Assembly (NCBI GenBank): GCA_015061285.1
Contig: SUWW01000003.1
Location: 1-64,000 of the forward strand
Origin: Bacteroidales bacterium
GTDB lineage: Bacteria > Bacteroidota > Bacteroidia > Bacteroidales > Marinilabiliaceae
DNA length: 64,000 bases
Direction: 5' to 3'
Below the pieces are notes generated by a model, which saw only the letters and a program-made list of their open reading frames with translations, did no database searches and had not been told where the DNA came from. The position numbers were made by a program, and so were the translations under genes. Shown here in pieces: positions 14,153 to 23,246 of the stretch (its first letter is position 1; each line of letters starts with the position of its first letter).

Positions 14153-15154
14153 ATGGATAACGGAAATATAATAATATATCAGAGCGAAGATGGCTTGACT
14201 CACATCGAAGTGCGCCTTGAGCAAGATACAGTTTGGCTTACGCAACAACAACTTTGCGATTTGTATCAAACAAGCAAGTCCAATGTTAGTGAGCATATTA
14301 AGCACATTTTTGAAGATGGTGAATTGGAGAGAGATGTGGTAGTTCGGAAATTCCGAACTACCACTCAACATGGAGCGATCGAAGGCAAAACACAAACGCA
14401 TGATGTAACATATTACAACCTCGATATGATAATATCGCTTGGTTATCGCATTCGTTCGGTGGTAGCTACGCACTTCAGACGTTGGGCGACTGAGCGATTG
14501 AAAGAGTATATAATAAAGGGATTCGCGTTAGATGATGAGCGGCTTAAGCAACTTGGTGGAGGCAACTATTGGCATGAGCTACTTGACCGCATTCGTGACA
14601 TTCGTTCTTCGGAACGTGTTATGTATCGTCAGGTGTTGGATCTTTATGCTACAGCAGTCGACTATGATCCTCGTAGTGAGCAATCGGTTTTGTTCTTCAA
14701 AATAGTGCAAAACAAACTTCACTACGCAGCGCACGGACATACCGCAGCTGAAATTATCTATGGTCGTGCTGATAATACTAAGCCTTTTATGGGTATGACT
14801 TCGTTCAAAGGCGAATGGCCTACATTGCAAGATGCAAAAGTCGCAAAGAACTATTTGTCGAGCGAAGAGCTCAAAATACTTAATAATCTCGTGTCTGGTT
14901 ATTTCGATTTTGCTGAGATTCAGGCCATTCGTCATAATCCTATGTATATGACGGATTATGTTACGCAACTTGATACCATTCTGTCGTCAACGGGACAAGA
15001 ACTACTGTCTGATGCTGGCAGCATTAGCCACGAGGAGGCTATTGAGAAGGCCAAAATGGAATACGACCTTTGGCGTGAGCACAATCTTTCGCCTGTTGAG
15101 CAAGCTTACTTTGAAACGATAAAGAAGCTTAGTAAAAAGAAAAAAGGTAAATAA
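14153..15154 (+). CDS. rhuM: RhuM-family protein
   Basis: A 333-aa protein starting MDNGNIIIYQSEDGLTHIEV. The family signature is present: the N-terminal region VRLEQDTVWLTQQQLCDLYQ, then TSKSNVSEHIKHIFEDGEL, then YYNLDMIISLGYRIRS, then FRRWATERLKEYIIKGFALD. The C-terminal region has HGHTAAEIIYGRAD and ends in a lysine-rich tail. RhuM was first described on a Salmonella pathogenicity island. Relatives are spread on islands and are associated with Fic/DOC or defence loci, but no biochemical role is established. The upstream 14081 start is rejected because of the promoter box at 14128. It is monocistronic. Confidence 0.92.
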   Translation: MDNGNIIIYQSEDGLTHIEVRLEQDTVWLTQQQLCDLYQTSKSNVSEHIKHIFEDGELERDVVVRKFRTTTQHGAIEGKTQTHDVTYYNLDMIISLGYRIRSVVATHFRRWATERLKEYIIKGFALDDERLKQLGGGNYWHELLDRIRDIRSSERVMYRQVLDLYATAVDYDPRSEQSVLFFKIVQNKLHYAAHGHTAAEIIYGRADNTKPFMGMTSFKGEWPTLQDAKVAKNYLSSEELKILNNLVSGYFDFAEIQAIRHNPMYMTDYVTQLDTILSSTGQELLSDAGSISHEEAIEKAKMEYDLWREHNLSPVEQAYFETIKKLSKKKKGK

Positions 15155-15168
15155 CACGAAAAAAAACA

Positions 15169-15192
15169 AGGGCTGCCCAATTGAGCAGCCCT
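15169..15192 (-). terminator. Terminator of the CoA-transferase gene
   Basis: Stem AGGGCTGC / GCAGCCCT with an 8-nt loop. On the minus strand it is followed by CTTGTTTTTTTT, so it ends transcription from the CoA-transferase. It may also stop the converging RhuM transcript. Confidence 0.8.
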
Positions 15193-15220
15193 AATTCGTA
15201 TCTGAACTTTTGTCTTACTG

Positions 15221-16708
15221 TTATTTCCACTTTGTGTTGCGCATGTCGCCAGTCTCTTCGAAGGCGAGGTGCATGGCAAGTGCATTACGCAGCGACATTG
15301 GAGTGTGTGCATGACCAGCAGTCATCTTTAGGTAGTCCCAAAGCATCTCTTTGTAGTCGGGGTGAACGCAGTTTTCGATGATTGTCTGTGCCTTTTGCAG
15401 TGGACTCTTGCCACGAAGGTCGGCAACGCCTTGTTCGGTAGCGATAATCTTAACTGAATTCTCCGACGAGTCGATGTGGCTCGCCATTGGCACAATAGCC
15501 GATATTACGCCGCCCTTAGCCACCGACGGACATGTAAATATCGATAGGTAAGCGTTGCGCGAGAAGTCGGCCGAACCGCCAATGCCGTTCATCATCTTAG
15601 ATCCGCACACGTTGGTTGAGTTGACGTTGCCAAAGATGTCAGCTTCGAGAGCAGTGTTGATAGCTATCACGCCCAATCGGCGGCATACTTCGGGGTGGTT
15701 CGAAATCTCTTGCGGACGCAGCATAAGTTTGTCACGGAAGAAGTCGTAGTTGGCATAAATATCTTGAAGCACATCGTCGGATAATGTGAGCGACGAGCCG
15801 CTTGCGAAGGTGATGCGCCCCTCTTTCATCAAGCCGATAACTGAGTTTTGAATAACCTCGGTGAACATGGTGAAGGCTGGAATGTCGGGACACGAACCTA
15901 AGCCGCCAAGCACAGCATTGGCAATGTTGCCCACGCCACTTTGCAATGGTAAGAACTCTTTAGGAATGCGACCTTTACGAAGTTCGTCGATAAGGAAGTT
16001 GGCTACATTCTCGCCAATCTTAGTGGTGACGGGGTCGGGTTTAGTGAACGCGGCGATGCTATCGGGCATGTCGGTGCACACCACGCCGAGCACCTTCTTG
16101 GGGTCTACCTTGAGAGTAGCCGAGCCAATGCGGTCGTTAGGTTTATATATAGGTATTTCGCGACGATAAGGCGGGTTGATAGGCTCGTAAATATCGTGCA
16201 TACCCTTTATGAATGCAGGGTGATGTGCGTTGAGCTCAATAATTATTTTGTCGGCTACAGCAGCAAACGTAGGCGACACACCAACAGAAGTTGTGAGTAC
16301 CAATTCGCCCTCTGGAGTTATGTCGGCAGCCTCGATGATAGCCACGTCGACGTGTCCCATGAAGCCGTAGCGCACGTCTTGAGCAACGTGTGAGAGGTGC
16401 ATATCGGAGTATTGAACCTCGCCATTATTTATGGCATTGCGCAAATCTTTGTTCGATTGGAAACCAGCGCGAAATTTCATTGCTTTGGCGCGCGAAAGTT
16501 CGCCATCAACTTGGTCGCCTGTTGAACCTCCGGTGAGGAGGCTTATTTGGAATTCGTTGCCTTTGGCATGTTCTGCAACAGCCTTAGCTGCAATAGCTTT
16601 TGTTACGGCTTTAGGAGTACCTACTGATGAAAAGCCGCCAATGCCAATGCGAAAGTCGTTTTTGATGAATTCGGCAGCTTCTTCAGCTGTGATGAATGGG
16701 TATATCAT
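15221..16708 (-). CDS. Acetyl-CoA hydrolase/transferase family: succinyl-CoA:acetate CoA-transferase
   Basis: A 495-aa protein that aligns over its whole length in my reading with class I CoA-transferases of the SCACT/AarC type. Landmarks are GIGGFSSVGTPKAV at the start, a likely active-site Glu about residue 285 in MFTEVIQNSVI, the glycine-rich NGIGGSADFSRNA, and ATEQGVADLRGKSP near the end. The enzyme moves CoA between succinyl-CoA and acetate (or propionate). In fermenting Bacteroidales this links succinate/propionate formation to acetate and ATP. Monocistronic with its own terminator. The exact acid specificity cannot be read from sequence. Confidence 0.92.
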   Translation of the reverse strand: MIYPFITAEEAAEFIKNDFRIGIGGFSSVGTPKAVTKAIAAKAVAEHAKGNEFQISLLTGGSTGDQVDGELSRAKAMKFRAGFQSNKDLRNAINNGEVQYSDMHLSHVAQDVRYGFMGHVDVAIIEAADITPEGELVLTTSVGVSPTFAAVADKIIIELNAHHPAFIKGMHDIYEPINPPYRREIPIYKPNDRIGSATLKVDPKKVLGVVCTDMPDSIAAFTKPDPVTTKIGENVANFLIDELRKGRIPKEFLPLQSGVGNIANAVLGGLGSCPDIPAFTMFTEVIQNSVIGLMKEGRITFASGSSLTLSDDVLQDIYANYDFFRDKLMLRPQEISNHPEVCRRLGVIAINTALEADIFGNVNSTNVCGSKMMNGIGGSADFSRNAYLSIFTCPSVAKGGVISAIVPMASHIDSSENSVKIIATEQGVADLRGKSPLQKAQTIIENCVHPDYKEMLWDYLKMTAGHAHTPMSLRNALAMHLAFEETGDMRNTKWK

Positions 16709-16881
16709 TATTTGGATATTTATTTATTTCTGAGCGCGAAAGTATATATAATTATGCATATATATAATTATGAATAATTAATGATTGCTAAAGTGCTTCA
16801 AATTTAGGTGTTTCACGTATGTATAAAAATGCAGTTGAATTGACCATTGTTAGCAATATCAATATTATAGCGTTTCTACAC

Positions 16882-16916
16882 AAAAAAGAGACATCTTGTA
16901 TTTCAAAGATGCCTCT
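16882..16916 (-). terminator. Terminator of the OmpH-like gene
   Basis: Stem AGAGGCATCTT / AAGATGTCTCT (one mismatch), then TTTTTT on the minus strand, 45 nt after the stop of the gene. The remaining bases 16709-16880 are AT-rich with no gene. Confidence 0.75.
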
Positions 16917-16960
16917 TCCACTTTTATTAATCTAAAATGTAGTATATGAAAGATTCGTTA

Positions 16961-17536
16961 TTATTCTTTGTAGCGAGCGTTGAGTGCGTCGACAACTTCG
17001 TTTGTGATGTTTACGCCAGGAGCGCTATAAAGTACATTGTCGCCCATATTGTTGCTAAGAATCAATGAGTAGCGATTAGCGGCATATTCGTTCAAGAAGT
17101 TAACGAGAGTGTCGCGGAGCTCGGCGTTGACTTTAGCTTGTTTTTGCATGAGGTCGTTGGTAAGGCGCTCGTTGAGTTCTTGCAAATCTTGTTCAGCTTT
17201 TTGTAGGCGCGACTGTTCTTTCTGTGCGCGTTCCATAGAGAGGAAACCATTGTTCTGAACTTTGCGTTGGAATTCCATAGCGTCTTGTTGGAACACGCGA
17301 TATTTCTGGTTAAAGTCCGAACGCGATGATTCGCTTTGGCTCATGAGTTCATCGCTGAGCTTCTGAGCATACTTATAATTAAGTAGGAAAGTATCAGTGT
17401 TGATATAAGCAACTGCCGATTTCGTTGAGTCGCAACCTTGGCATGCAACTTTGCCTGCATCGTTAGCATTATTATTTACACAACCCGTTGCTATTGCAGC
17501 AAGAGCTAATGAAATCAGGGTAAACGTTTTTTTCAT
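16961..17536 (-). CDS. OmpH/Skp-like periplasmic chaperone, lipoprotein form
   Basis: A 191-aa protein starting MKKTFTLISLALAAIATGC, a lipoprotein signal with the lipidated Cys at residue 19. The mature part has the Skp pattern: VAYINTDTFLLNYKYAQKLS, a long coiled coil (about 65-140, rich in Gln, Glu, Lys and Ser) and a C-terminal strand SLILSNNMGDNVLYSAPGVNITNEV. Skp trimers hold unfolded outer-membrane proteins in the periplasm. The start was moved 69 nt downstream of the longest frame because of the signal peptide and the -7 box at 17559. Confidence 0.88.
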   Translation of the reverse strand: MKKTFTLISLALAAIATGCVNNNANDAGKVACQGCDSTKSAVAYINTDTFLLNYKYAQKLSDELMSQSESSRSDFNQKYRVFQQDAMEFQRKVQNNGFLSMERAQKEQSRLQKAEQDLQELNERLTNDLMQKQAKVNAELRDTLVNFLNEYAANRYSLILSNNMGDNVLYSAPGVNITNEVVDALNARYKE

Positions 17537-17558
17537 ATTGGTTCTCTTTTTCGTGGCG

Positions 17559-17566
17559 CAAATATA
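17559..17566 (-). promoter_or_regulatory. -7 box TATATTTG for the OmpH-like gene
   Basis: An exact TAnnTTTG on the minus strand, 23 nt before the ATG at 17536, with no good TTG at 19-21 nt. Confidence 0.5.
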
Positions 17567-17796
17567 TAAGAAAGTAATTACAAAAAGTGATTTGCAGCAT
17601 GTCATTTGTTATTATTTGTAAAACCAGACGAAGTGCGTATCTGTCAATAGTCTATTACGCACATTGACCATACTATTACAAATAGTTAATAGAGATATTC
17701 CTACGTATAGTGAAATAATGTGTAAATAATGTAAAATCGATTTTTGTGTTGGTGCAATAATTATTTTCGCACTCGCAAAAACAAAGAACGAAAACT

Positions 17797-18912
17797 TTGA
17801 AACTTATTGTTAAGACACTCCATGGCGTAGAGAGCTTGCTCGCCAAAGAATTGGAGCAATTGGGAGCCACGAATATCACAACGCAGCGTCGCGCAGTGGC
17901 ATGTGAAGCAGATTTGAATACGCTTTATACCATTAACCTCAAAAGTCGTTTTGCATTGCGCGTACTTGTTACATGCGTAAGCTTCAAAGCAACAAACGAC
18001 AAAGAAATCTTCGACAACATCTATAACTATGGTTGGCATGAGGTAATCTCGCCCGACAAGTCGATTATGATAGACCATATCACATTCTCGTCGGCGTTTA
18101 CCAATTCGCAGTTTTTGGCGCAGAAAGCCAAAGATGCTATAGTAGATGAGATTCGTAATCATTGTGGAAGTCGTCCATCGGTGAATTTTGAGAATCCCGA
18201 CATTTTGTTGAACATCCACGCTACCGATGAGTCGATAACAGTTTCGCTCGATGCATCGGGCTCGTCGCTCAATCGTCGTGGTTATCGCAATGCCACTTTG
18301 CCGACTTCGACCAATGAAGTGCTTGCAGCTGCTCTTGTGGAGCTCTCTGGTTGGAAACCTACGCAGACTCTTCACGATCCTCTTTGTGGTTGTGGTACAA
18401 TATGTATAGAGGCTGCAATGAAAGCTCGCAATATTGCTGCGAATATCTATCGCAAAGAGCCTTTTGCTTTTACAAATTGGCTCAACTTCGATGAGAAACT
18501 TTGGAATGATATTGTAACTAAGGCTAAAGACGAAGAGAAGCATCTACGCCTAAGCATAATAGGTTCTGATATCGATACTGATGCTCTTGATGTGGCCAAA
18601 TTGTCGACGCTCGATCTGGGCATAAATACAGATGTGCGCACCATACGTCGTTCGTTCCGCGATGCTGAGCGTACCACCGAAGAGGGTATGATAATTACTT
18701 GTCCGCCAGTAAGTGATGAGGAGACTCGTCGTGGTTTGGACGATTTGTATAAGGAGATCACGTTCTATTTCTCACGACGTTTCCCCGACCACGATGCTTG
18801 GTTGTATAGCACAAACCTCAAAGCTTTGCGTGCAATAGAATTCCGCAGCGAGAAGAAGGTTGAAATATATAATGGAGGTCAAGAAGGCAACTTCAACCTA
18901 TATCCATTCTAA
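17797..18912 (+). CDS. THUMP-domain RNA methyltransferase (RlmL/YpsC type)
   Basis: A 371-aa protein. It begins with TTG (KLIVKTLHGVESLLAKELEQ); there is no ATG in frame nearby. The N-terminal ferredoxin-like and THUMP parts (1-165) bind RNA. The methyltransferase core has LHDPLCGCGTICIEAAMKA (motif I, about 203-220), IIGSDIDTDALDVAK and the catalytic motif as TCPPVSD. Here the usual NPPY is TCPPV, a variation worth noting. RlmL methylates guanine in 23S rRNA helix 74 in E. coli. Bacteroidota homologues are assigned to the same group. Monocistronic with a strong terminator. Confidence 0.88.
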   Translation: MKLIVKTLHGVESLLAKELEQLGATNITTQRRAVACEADLNTLYTINLKSRFALRVLVTCVSFKATNDKEIFDNIYNYGWHEVISPDKSIMIDHITFSSAFTNSQFLAQKAKDAIVDEIRNHCGSRPSVNFENPDILLNIHATDESITVSLDASGSSLNRRGYRNATLPTSTNEVLAAALVELSGWKPTQTLHDPLCGCGTICIEAAMKARNIAANIYRKEPFAFTNWLNFDEKLWNDIVTKAKDEEKHLRLSIIGSDIDTDALDVAKLSTLDLGINTDVRTIRRSFRDAERTTEEGMIITCPPVSDEETRRGLDDLYKEITFYFSRRFPDHDAWLYSTNLKALRAIEFRSEKKVEIYNGGQEGNFNLYPF

Positions 18913-18939
18913 GACTATAAAAGTACATACGTATAATAA

Positions 18940-18978
18940 AACAGCCCGGCAGCAAGAGTGTTGTCGGGCTGTTGAGCT
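18940..18978 (+). terminator. Terminator between converging genes
   Basis: Stem aacagcccg / cgggctgtt with a short extension, then GAGCTTTTT on the plus strand. It ends the RNA methyltransferase transcript and may also serve the converging outer-membrane protein gene. Confidence 0.8.
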
Positions 18979-19006
18979 TTTTAGGTGGCACTTCGCTAAT
19001 TCATCG

Positions 19007-19915
19007 TCATCTTGCGCCACGTTGTAAGTTTCGTTGCGCAGGGTCGAAGAGACCGTTTTTGTTTTTTTGCGACGAGCCGAAATAGTAAGTGATGTCGAAG
19101 AGTGGAACAGCTCCCACCTTATGGCTTGTTGTAGTATAGTTGGCAAAGCTTAGAGCACCTCCAGCCTTTAGTGAAAATTTAGAGGTTATGAAAAACTCTG
19201 CTTCAGCATTTATTTCGGCTGCGCATGGGCGACGAAACATGCCCCAATGAAATGCAGCTCCACCATGTACTGCGAGCCAATTCGTAGCGAGCCAATCGGC
19301 CCAAAACTTAACACGCATTCTCACTCCCTGTTCGGTAAGTGTAGCGCTGCGATTGGCCAAGAAATGATATGCAGATTGAATTTGCTCAAAATCGCTGAAA
19401 TTGTGACCATAGTATAAACCTATTCCACCAGTAAGAATGAGATATTCATTGCCACTCGAGCAATTAGGGTCGGAGCGGAATGCTTTACTTATCAATGGTT
19501 CTGCGCCAAACTCAACAACTACAGGGACGTCCAAAGAGTCGTTGACGATGTGCGTATTGTGATGATTCTTGGCTATGCGCATTCCTGTGTAGGCAGACGC
19601 CACAGAAAACTTGGTGCCGAAATACCAATCTTTCTTTTCGAACCAAAGACGTTTAGCATTTATCATTGGGCGACCAACGTCCATGAGAAGGGGCGTTGAA
19701 AGTTCCCATTTGCCATTCAAGCCAATACGTGAGTCTGATACCACACTCACGTTGCCAGCTTTTTTTGCAACTACATTTGCACCCTCGCTATGCCATAGCA
19801 AATCTACGCGTACCACATTCGATTTACCCCAATATGCATCGTGGTCGGGGTTGAATTGTGCATATGTAGATGTTGCTATATATAGCAGTAATATGTTAAG
19901 TATTAGTCTATTCAA
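19007..19915 (-). CDS. Outer-membrane beta-barrel protein, unknown family
   Basis: A 302-aa protein with a signal peptide MNRLILNILLLYIATSTYAQ. The mature part alternates polar and apolar residues in many short strands (VVRVDLLWHSEG, WYFGTKFSVASAYTGMRIAK, EFFITSKFSLKAGGALSFAN) and has a barrel-closing region LFDITYYFG. This is the pattern of a small porin-like barrel. A basic tail follows (GLFDPAQRNLQRGAR). It lies 20 nt after the MltD-like gene and may be co-transcribed with it. Function unknown. Confidence 0.7.
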   Translation of the reverse strand: MNRLILNILLLYIATSTYAQFNPDHDAYWGKSNVVRVDLLWHSEGANVVAKKAGNVSVVSDSRIGLNGKWELSTPLLMDVGRPMINAKRLWFEKKDWYFGTKFSVASAYTGMRIAKNHHNTHIVNDSLDVPVVVEFGAEPLISKAFRSDPNCSSGNEYLILTGGIGLYYGHNFSDFEQIQSAYHFLANRSATLTEQGVRMRVKFWADWLATNWLAVHGGAAFHWGMFRRPCAAEINAEAEFFITSKFSLKAGGALSFANYTTTSHKVGAVPLFDITYYFGSSQKNKNGLFDPAQRNLQRGAR

Positions 19916-19934
19916 TGGTTATAGAATAATATTA

Positions 19935-21287
19935 TTAATTGGCCACTTTAGCCATTCCTTTGTATCTGTCTACGCGATTTTTAGGTATGTAGAGCACGAG
20001 TTTTTGTCCTACACGGATAATATTACGACGCATACCATTCCAATATTTCAAGTCGGCAAGGCGAACTCCGAATTTGTTGGCTATGCTGCCTGGCACGTCA
20101 CCCTCTTTCACTACATAAATCATTTTCACGCCATTGCCTCGGCCTTGTACGTATTTAGCTTCGGAGACTGGAATGATCTTATTGTCGGGGAAATATTTCA
20201 TGCGATTGCGGGCATATACAGAATCTTCGTGCTGCACAAAGGCAAGTGTAACTTGTGCCGGAAGTCGTAGTGAATATGTCTTTTCGGGCATAGCAGGAAT
20301 AATATCGTAGCGATACTGAGGATTCAGGTCGCGAACCATTTCAATGGGTAAGCCGAGGACGTTCGACACTTGTTCAAGGTGAAGTGGTTGTACAATTTCT
20401 ACCGTATCGGCAATCACGGGCAAATTGCCAACAGATGGGTAAATTTGGTGTTCGGCTGCGTATGTCATTACGTATGCAGCTGCGATGAATGCAGGCACAT
20501 AACCACGAGTTTCGCGAGGTAGGTGATAGTATAGTTTCCAGAAACTGCGTTCACCACCCGAACGAGCAATAGCTCTATTTACATTGCCAGGGCCACAGTT
20601 GTATGCTGCAATAGCTAATTGCCAATCGCCGTAAATAGTATACAAATCGCCGAGGTAGCGAGCTGCGGCCTGAGAAGCTTTCACGGGGTCGCGGCGTTCA
20701 TCTACATACGATGTTACATCGAGGTTGTAACGTTTGCCAGTGTAATACATAAATTGCCAAAGTCCTGAAGCACCGACGCGCGAGAGAGCACGAGGGTTGA
20801 GCGCCGATTCGATAATAGGCAAAAATTTTAGTTCGAGAGGCATATTGTTGGCATCGAGAATCTCCTCGAACATTGGAAAATAATATTGAGCATTGCTAAG
20901 CATGGTGCGCACTTGGTCGCGGCGCTTAACAAGGTAGAATTCAATGAATCGTTTCACTTGATCGTTGTAGGTCAGTGGTATGCGCGATTGCATAGCTTGT
21001 AGGCGTGCTACGTATACCGAGTCGGGCAAGCCAAGAATCAAGCTATCGGCCCAAGCAACGCTATCGGGCACAAGGTCGTTGAGTGGCATTGCTTGACGTT
21101 TATACCATGCAGTAAGTAGACTATCTACTTGAGTTTTCATGTTGTCGTCGAAAGCAACACTATCTGGCTCAGCCACAAATTCTTCGGCACTGTCAGTGTG
21201 TGTGTTGCCATTGGTAATAGCTTCTTGCGCTGTGGCTGCGATAGCTGTGTTTACGATAATAAATGCAACTAATGTCTTAATATTCAT
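19935..21287 (-). CDS. mltD: MltD-like lytic transglycosylase with LysM
   Basis: A 450-aa protein with signal MNIKTLVAFIIVNTAIAATAQ. The SLT catalytic domain (about 150-300) has the catalytic Glu in LPIIESALNPRALS, then VGASGLWQFM and WQLAIAAYNCGPGNVNRAI. The C-terminal LysM (about 390-440) is YVVKEGDVPGSIANKFGVRL followed by KYWNGMRRNIIRVGQ. It cuts peptidoglycan glycan strands, leaving anhydro-MurNAc ends, in the periplasm. Such products feed sugar recycling, for which a kinase/nucleotidyltransferase pair is encoded at 41.7-43.9 kb. Confidence 0.93.
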   Translation of the reverse strand: MNIKTLVAFIIVNTAIAATAQEAITNGNTHTDSAEEFVAEPDSVAFDDNMKTQVDSLLTAWYKRQAMPLNDLVPDSVAWADSLILGLPDSVYVARLQAMQSRIPLTYNDQVKRFIEFYLVKRRDQVRTMLSNAQYYFPMFEEILDANNMPLELKFLPIIESALNPRALSRVGASGLWQFMYYTGKRYNLDVTSYVDERRDPVKASQAAARYLGDLYTIYGDWQLAIAAYNCGPGNVNRAIARSGGERSFWKLYYHLPRETRGYVPAFIAAAYVMTYAAEHQIYPSVGNLPVIADTVEIVQPLHLEQVSNVLGLPIEMVRDLNPQYRYDIIPAMPEKTYSLRLPAQVTLAFVQHEDSVYARNRMKYFPDNKIIPVSEAKYVQGRGNGVKMIYVVKEGDVPGSIANKFGVRLADLKYWNGMRRNIIRVGQKLVLYIPKNRVDRYKGMAKVAN

Positions 21288-21308
21288 TTGGTAATAATTA
21301 TCTATTTA

Positions 21309-22073
21309 TTATTTCTCGAAGAAACGTTTCTGCACGTCGTCTTTGTACGATTTTCCAACAGGTATATATTGTTGAACGCCATCAATTTTTAACTGGCTAC
21401 CATATAGTGCGCGTATTTTATCGATGCGTACTATGTATGATTTATGAACGCGTATAAACATGTTTGGAGGCAGCGTGTCTTCCAAATTTCTAAGCGATTC
21501 GAGTGTGATGATTTTCTCGTTTTCGCAGAAAATAGTGACATATTCGCGTAGGCCTTCAATGTATATGATAGAGTCGTAGCGAACGCGATGAATTTTGTGG
21601 TCGGCCTTTACGAGCATTATGTTCGCATTAGGGTCGTGTTCTTCGGGTTCGGGGGCGGCAGATTGAGTAACCGTGGCTTCATTTTTGGGCGCGGGAGACT
21701 CTTTCGTTTGTGTAGTTAAGCGTTGCATTGCTTTGCCAACCGACTGCATGAATCGGTCGAAAGAAAAAGGCTTTAGTAGATAGTCGAGTACATCGAGTTG
21801 GTAGCTTTCTATTGCATATTCCGAATAAGCCGTAGTGAATATCACGAAAGGTTTCACTGTTAGCATTTTCAGGAAGTTCGTGCCTGTAATATCAGGCATC
21901 TGAATGTCCAAAAACATCAAGTCGACGCCACCAGTTTGTATCACGGGCAGAGCCTCAAGTCCCGATTTATAGCTGCCTACAAGTTCGAGTGTTGGCACTT
22001 TTTCTATGAACTCTTTGAGCAACACGCGTGCTGGGAACTCGTCATCTACTATTATGCAACGTATGCAATCCAT
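21309..22073 (-). CDS. LytTR-family response regulator
   Basis: A 254-aa protein. The receiver (1-120) has CIIVDDEFPARVLLKEFIE, phospho-acceptor Asp in LMFLDIQMPDITG and Lys in YLLKPFSFDRF. After a Pro/Ala-rich linker (about 125-150) comes the LytTR DNA-binding domain (YDSIIYIEGLREYVTIF, then MFIRVHKSYIVRIDKI). It is encoded 22 nt after its sensor kinase, so the pair is a typical AlgR/LytR two-component system. The regulated genes are not evident from this window. Confidence 0.95.
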   Translation of the reverse strand: MDCIRCIIVDDEFPARVLLKEFIEKVPTLELVGSYKSGLEALPVIQTGGVDLMFLDIQMPDITGTNFLKMLTVKPFVIFTTAYSEYAIESYQLDVLDYLLKPFSFDRFMQSVGKAMQRLTTQTKESPAPKNEATVTQSAAPEPEEHDPNANIMLVKADHKIHRVRYDSIIYIEGLREYVTIFCENEKIITLESLRNLEDTLPPNMFIRVHKSYIVRIDKIRALYGSQLKIDGVQQYIPVGKSYKDDVQKRFFEK

Positions 22074-22095
22074 AATATAATGTATATATAAATAC

Positions 22096-23109
22096 TTAAC
22101 TATCAGTTGAATGGGTGTCTATCTCTAAGTATACCGAGTAGGCACTATTGGTGGTTTGTATGTCGAGTGTGAAGCGCTTAGGGTAGAGTATTTCCAATCG
22201 TTTGCGAACATTCTCCACACCAATGCCGCCTACTTCATCTTTGTTTATGGCTATTGATGGTAGCGAGTTTTTCACCTTGAATATAAGTACAGGGCCTAAC
22301 GTCTTGATTTCTAATTGCAACCAGCCTCGTTTTACGTTATCTATATTGCCATGCTTGAAACTGTTTTCTATGAATGGTATGAGCAACATTGGCTCAATTA
22401 GAAGTTCGGTGTTGCAGTTTGTTGTATCTATTTTGATGTTAGGCTCACTATCCATCTTGAGCTTCTGAAACTCAATAAAGTTGTTTATGTAGTCGATTTC
22501 TTTGCCAATCTTCACTTTCATATTCTCGCTGCCGTATAGTGTAAATCGTAGCATATCCGAGAGTTTGAGAATCATGTCTGGTGTGCGCTCCGATTTTATC
22601 ACCGATAGGGCGTAGATGTTGTTGAGTGCATTGAATAGAAAGTGTGGGTTTATCTGCGACTTCAAGAATTTCATCTCGAACTCGATGTTTTGATGAGTGA
22701 GGTCTATTTCGCGTTTGTGCATTTTGCGGTCGCGCATGAAATAGCCATAAAGGGTGGAGGCAAAGAACATTCCCAATATAGGAAGTAGCCAACCCTGCAT
22801 AGGCATTCCTATGTGCGATTGTGCCGACGATGTCTTGGGTATTATTTCGTGCCACGGTGCCAGCAGCATTATCAACCCCATTAGTGCAGCTATTGTTGCT
22901 ATAACGAATATTACATACGTAACATATTTCCCTTTGAAAAGGGATTTCGGCATAAATAGATACACATTGAGATAGAAAACCGAGACACCGATGAGTAGAA
23001 TTTTGGCTATCATCGGCAGAACAATTATGTCGTGATGAGCCAATGATGGACCAACGAAAACAAGGCTAAAGCCTATACATATTAGAAATGTTATTAGTCG
23101 CCTTTTCAA
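22096..23109 (-). CDS. LytS/YehU-type sensor histidine kinase
   Basis: A 337-aa protein. Four hydrophobic helices occupy residues about 5-135 (ITFLICIGFSLVFVG, IAKILLIGVSVFYLNVYLF, YVIFVIATIAALMGLIMLL, WLLPILGMFFASTLYGYF). The His_kinase domain follows, with phospho-acceptor His in SQINPHFLFNALNNIYAL and an ATPase part with IEPMLLIPFIENSFKHG and GGIGVENVRKRLEILYP. It lacks a periplasmic sensor domain, so the membrane part probably senses the signal. Partner: the LytTR regulator 22 nt downstream. Confidence 0.95.
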   Translation of the reverse strand: MKRRLITFLICIGFSLVFVGPSLAHHDIIVLPMIAKILLIGVSVFYLNVYLFMPKSLFKGKYVTYVIFVIATIAALMGLIMLLAPWHEIIPKTSSAQSHIGMPMQGWLLPILGMFFASTLYGYFMRDRKMHKREIDLTHQNIEFEMKFLKSQINPHFLFNALNNIYALSVIKSERTPDMILKLSDMLRFTLYGSENMKVKIGKEIDYINNFIEFQKLKMDSEPNIKIDTTNCNTELLIEPMLLIPFIENSFKHGNIDNVKRGWLQLEIKTLGPVLIFKVKNSLPSIAINKDEVGGIGVENVRKRLEILYPKRFTLDIQTTNSAYSVYLEIDTHSTDS

Positions 23110-23141
23110 GACTGTATATTTTTTGTTGGTGAACTACTCAA

Positions 23142-23207
23142 TGAAAAAAGGCAACAAACATTAGGTGAGAATCGAGCTTCAACTCGACAGCCTATGTTTG
23201 CTGCCTT
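23142..23207 (-). terminator. Terminator of the Kelch lipoprotein operon
   Basis: A long stem: AAGGCAGCAAACAT-type arm at 23207-23191 with ATGTTTGTTGCCTT at 23161-23148. An inner small hairpin tcgag/ctcga lies between them, then CCTTTTTTC on the minus strand. It lies 40 nt after the stop codon. Confidence 0.75.
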
Positions 23208-23246
23208 ATGGGGTTATATCAAGTTAGCAACACTTGGTTGCAAAAC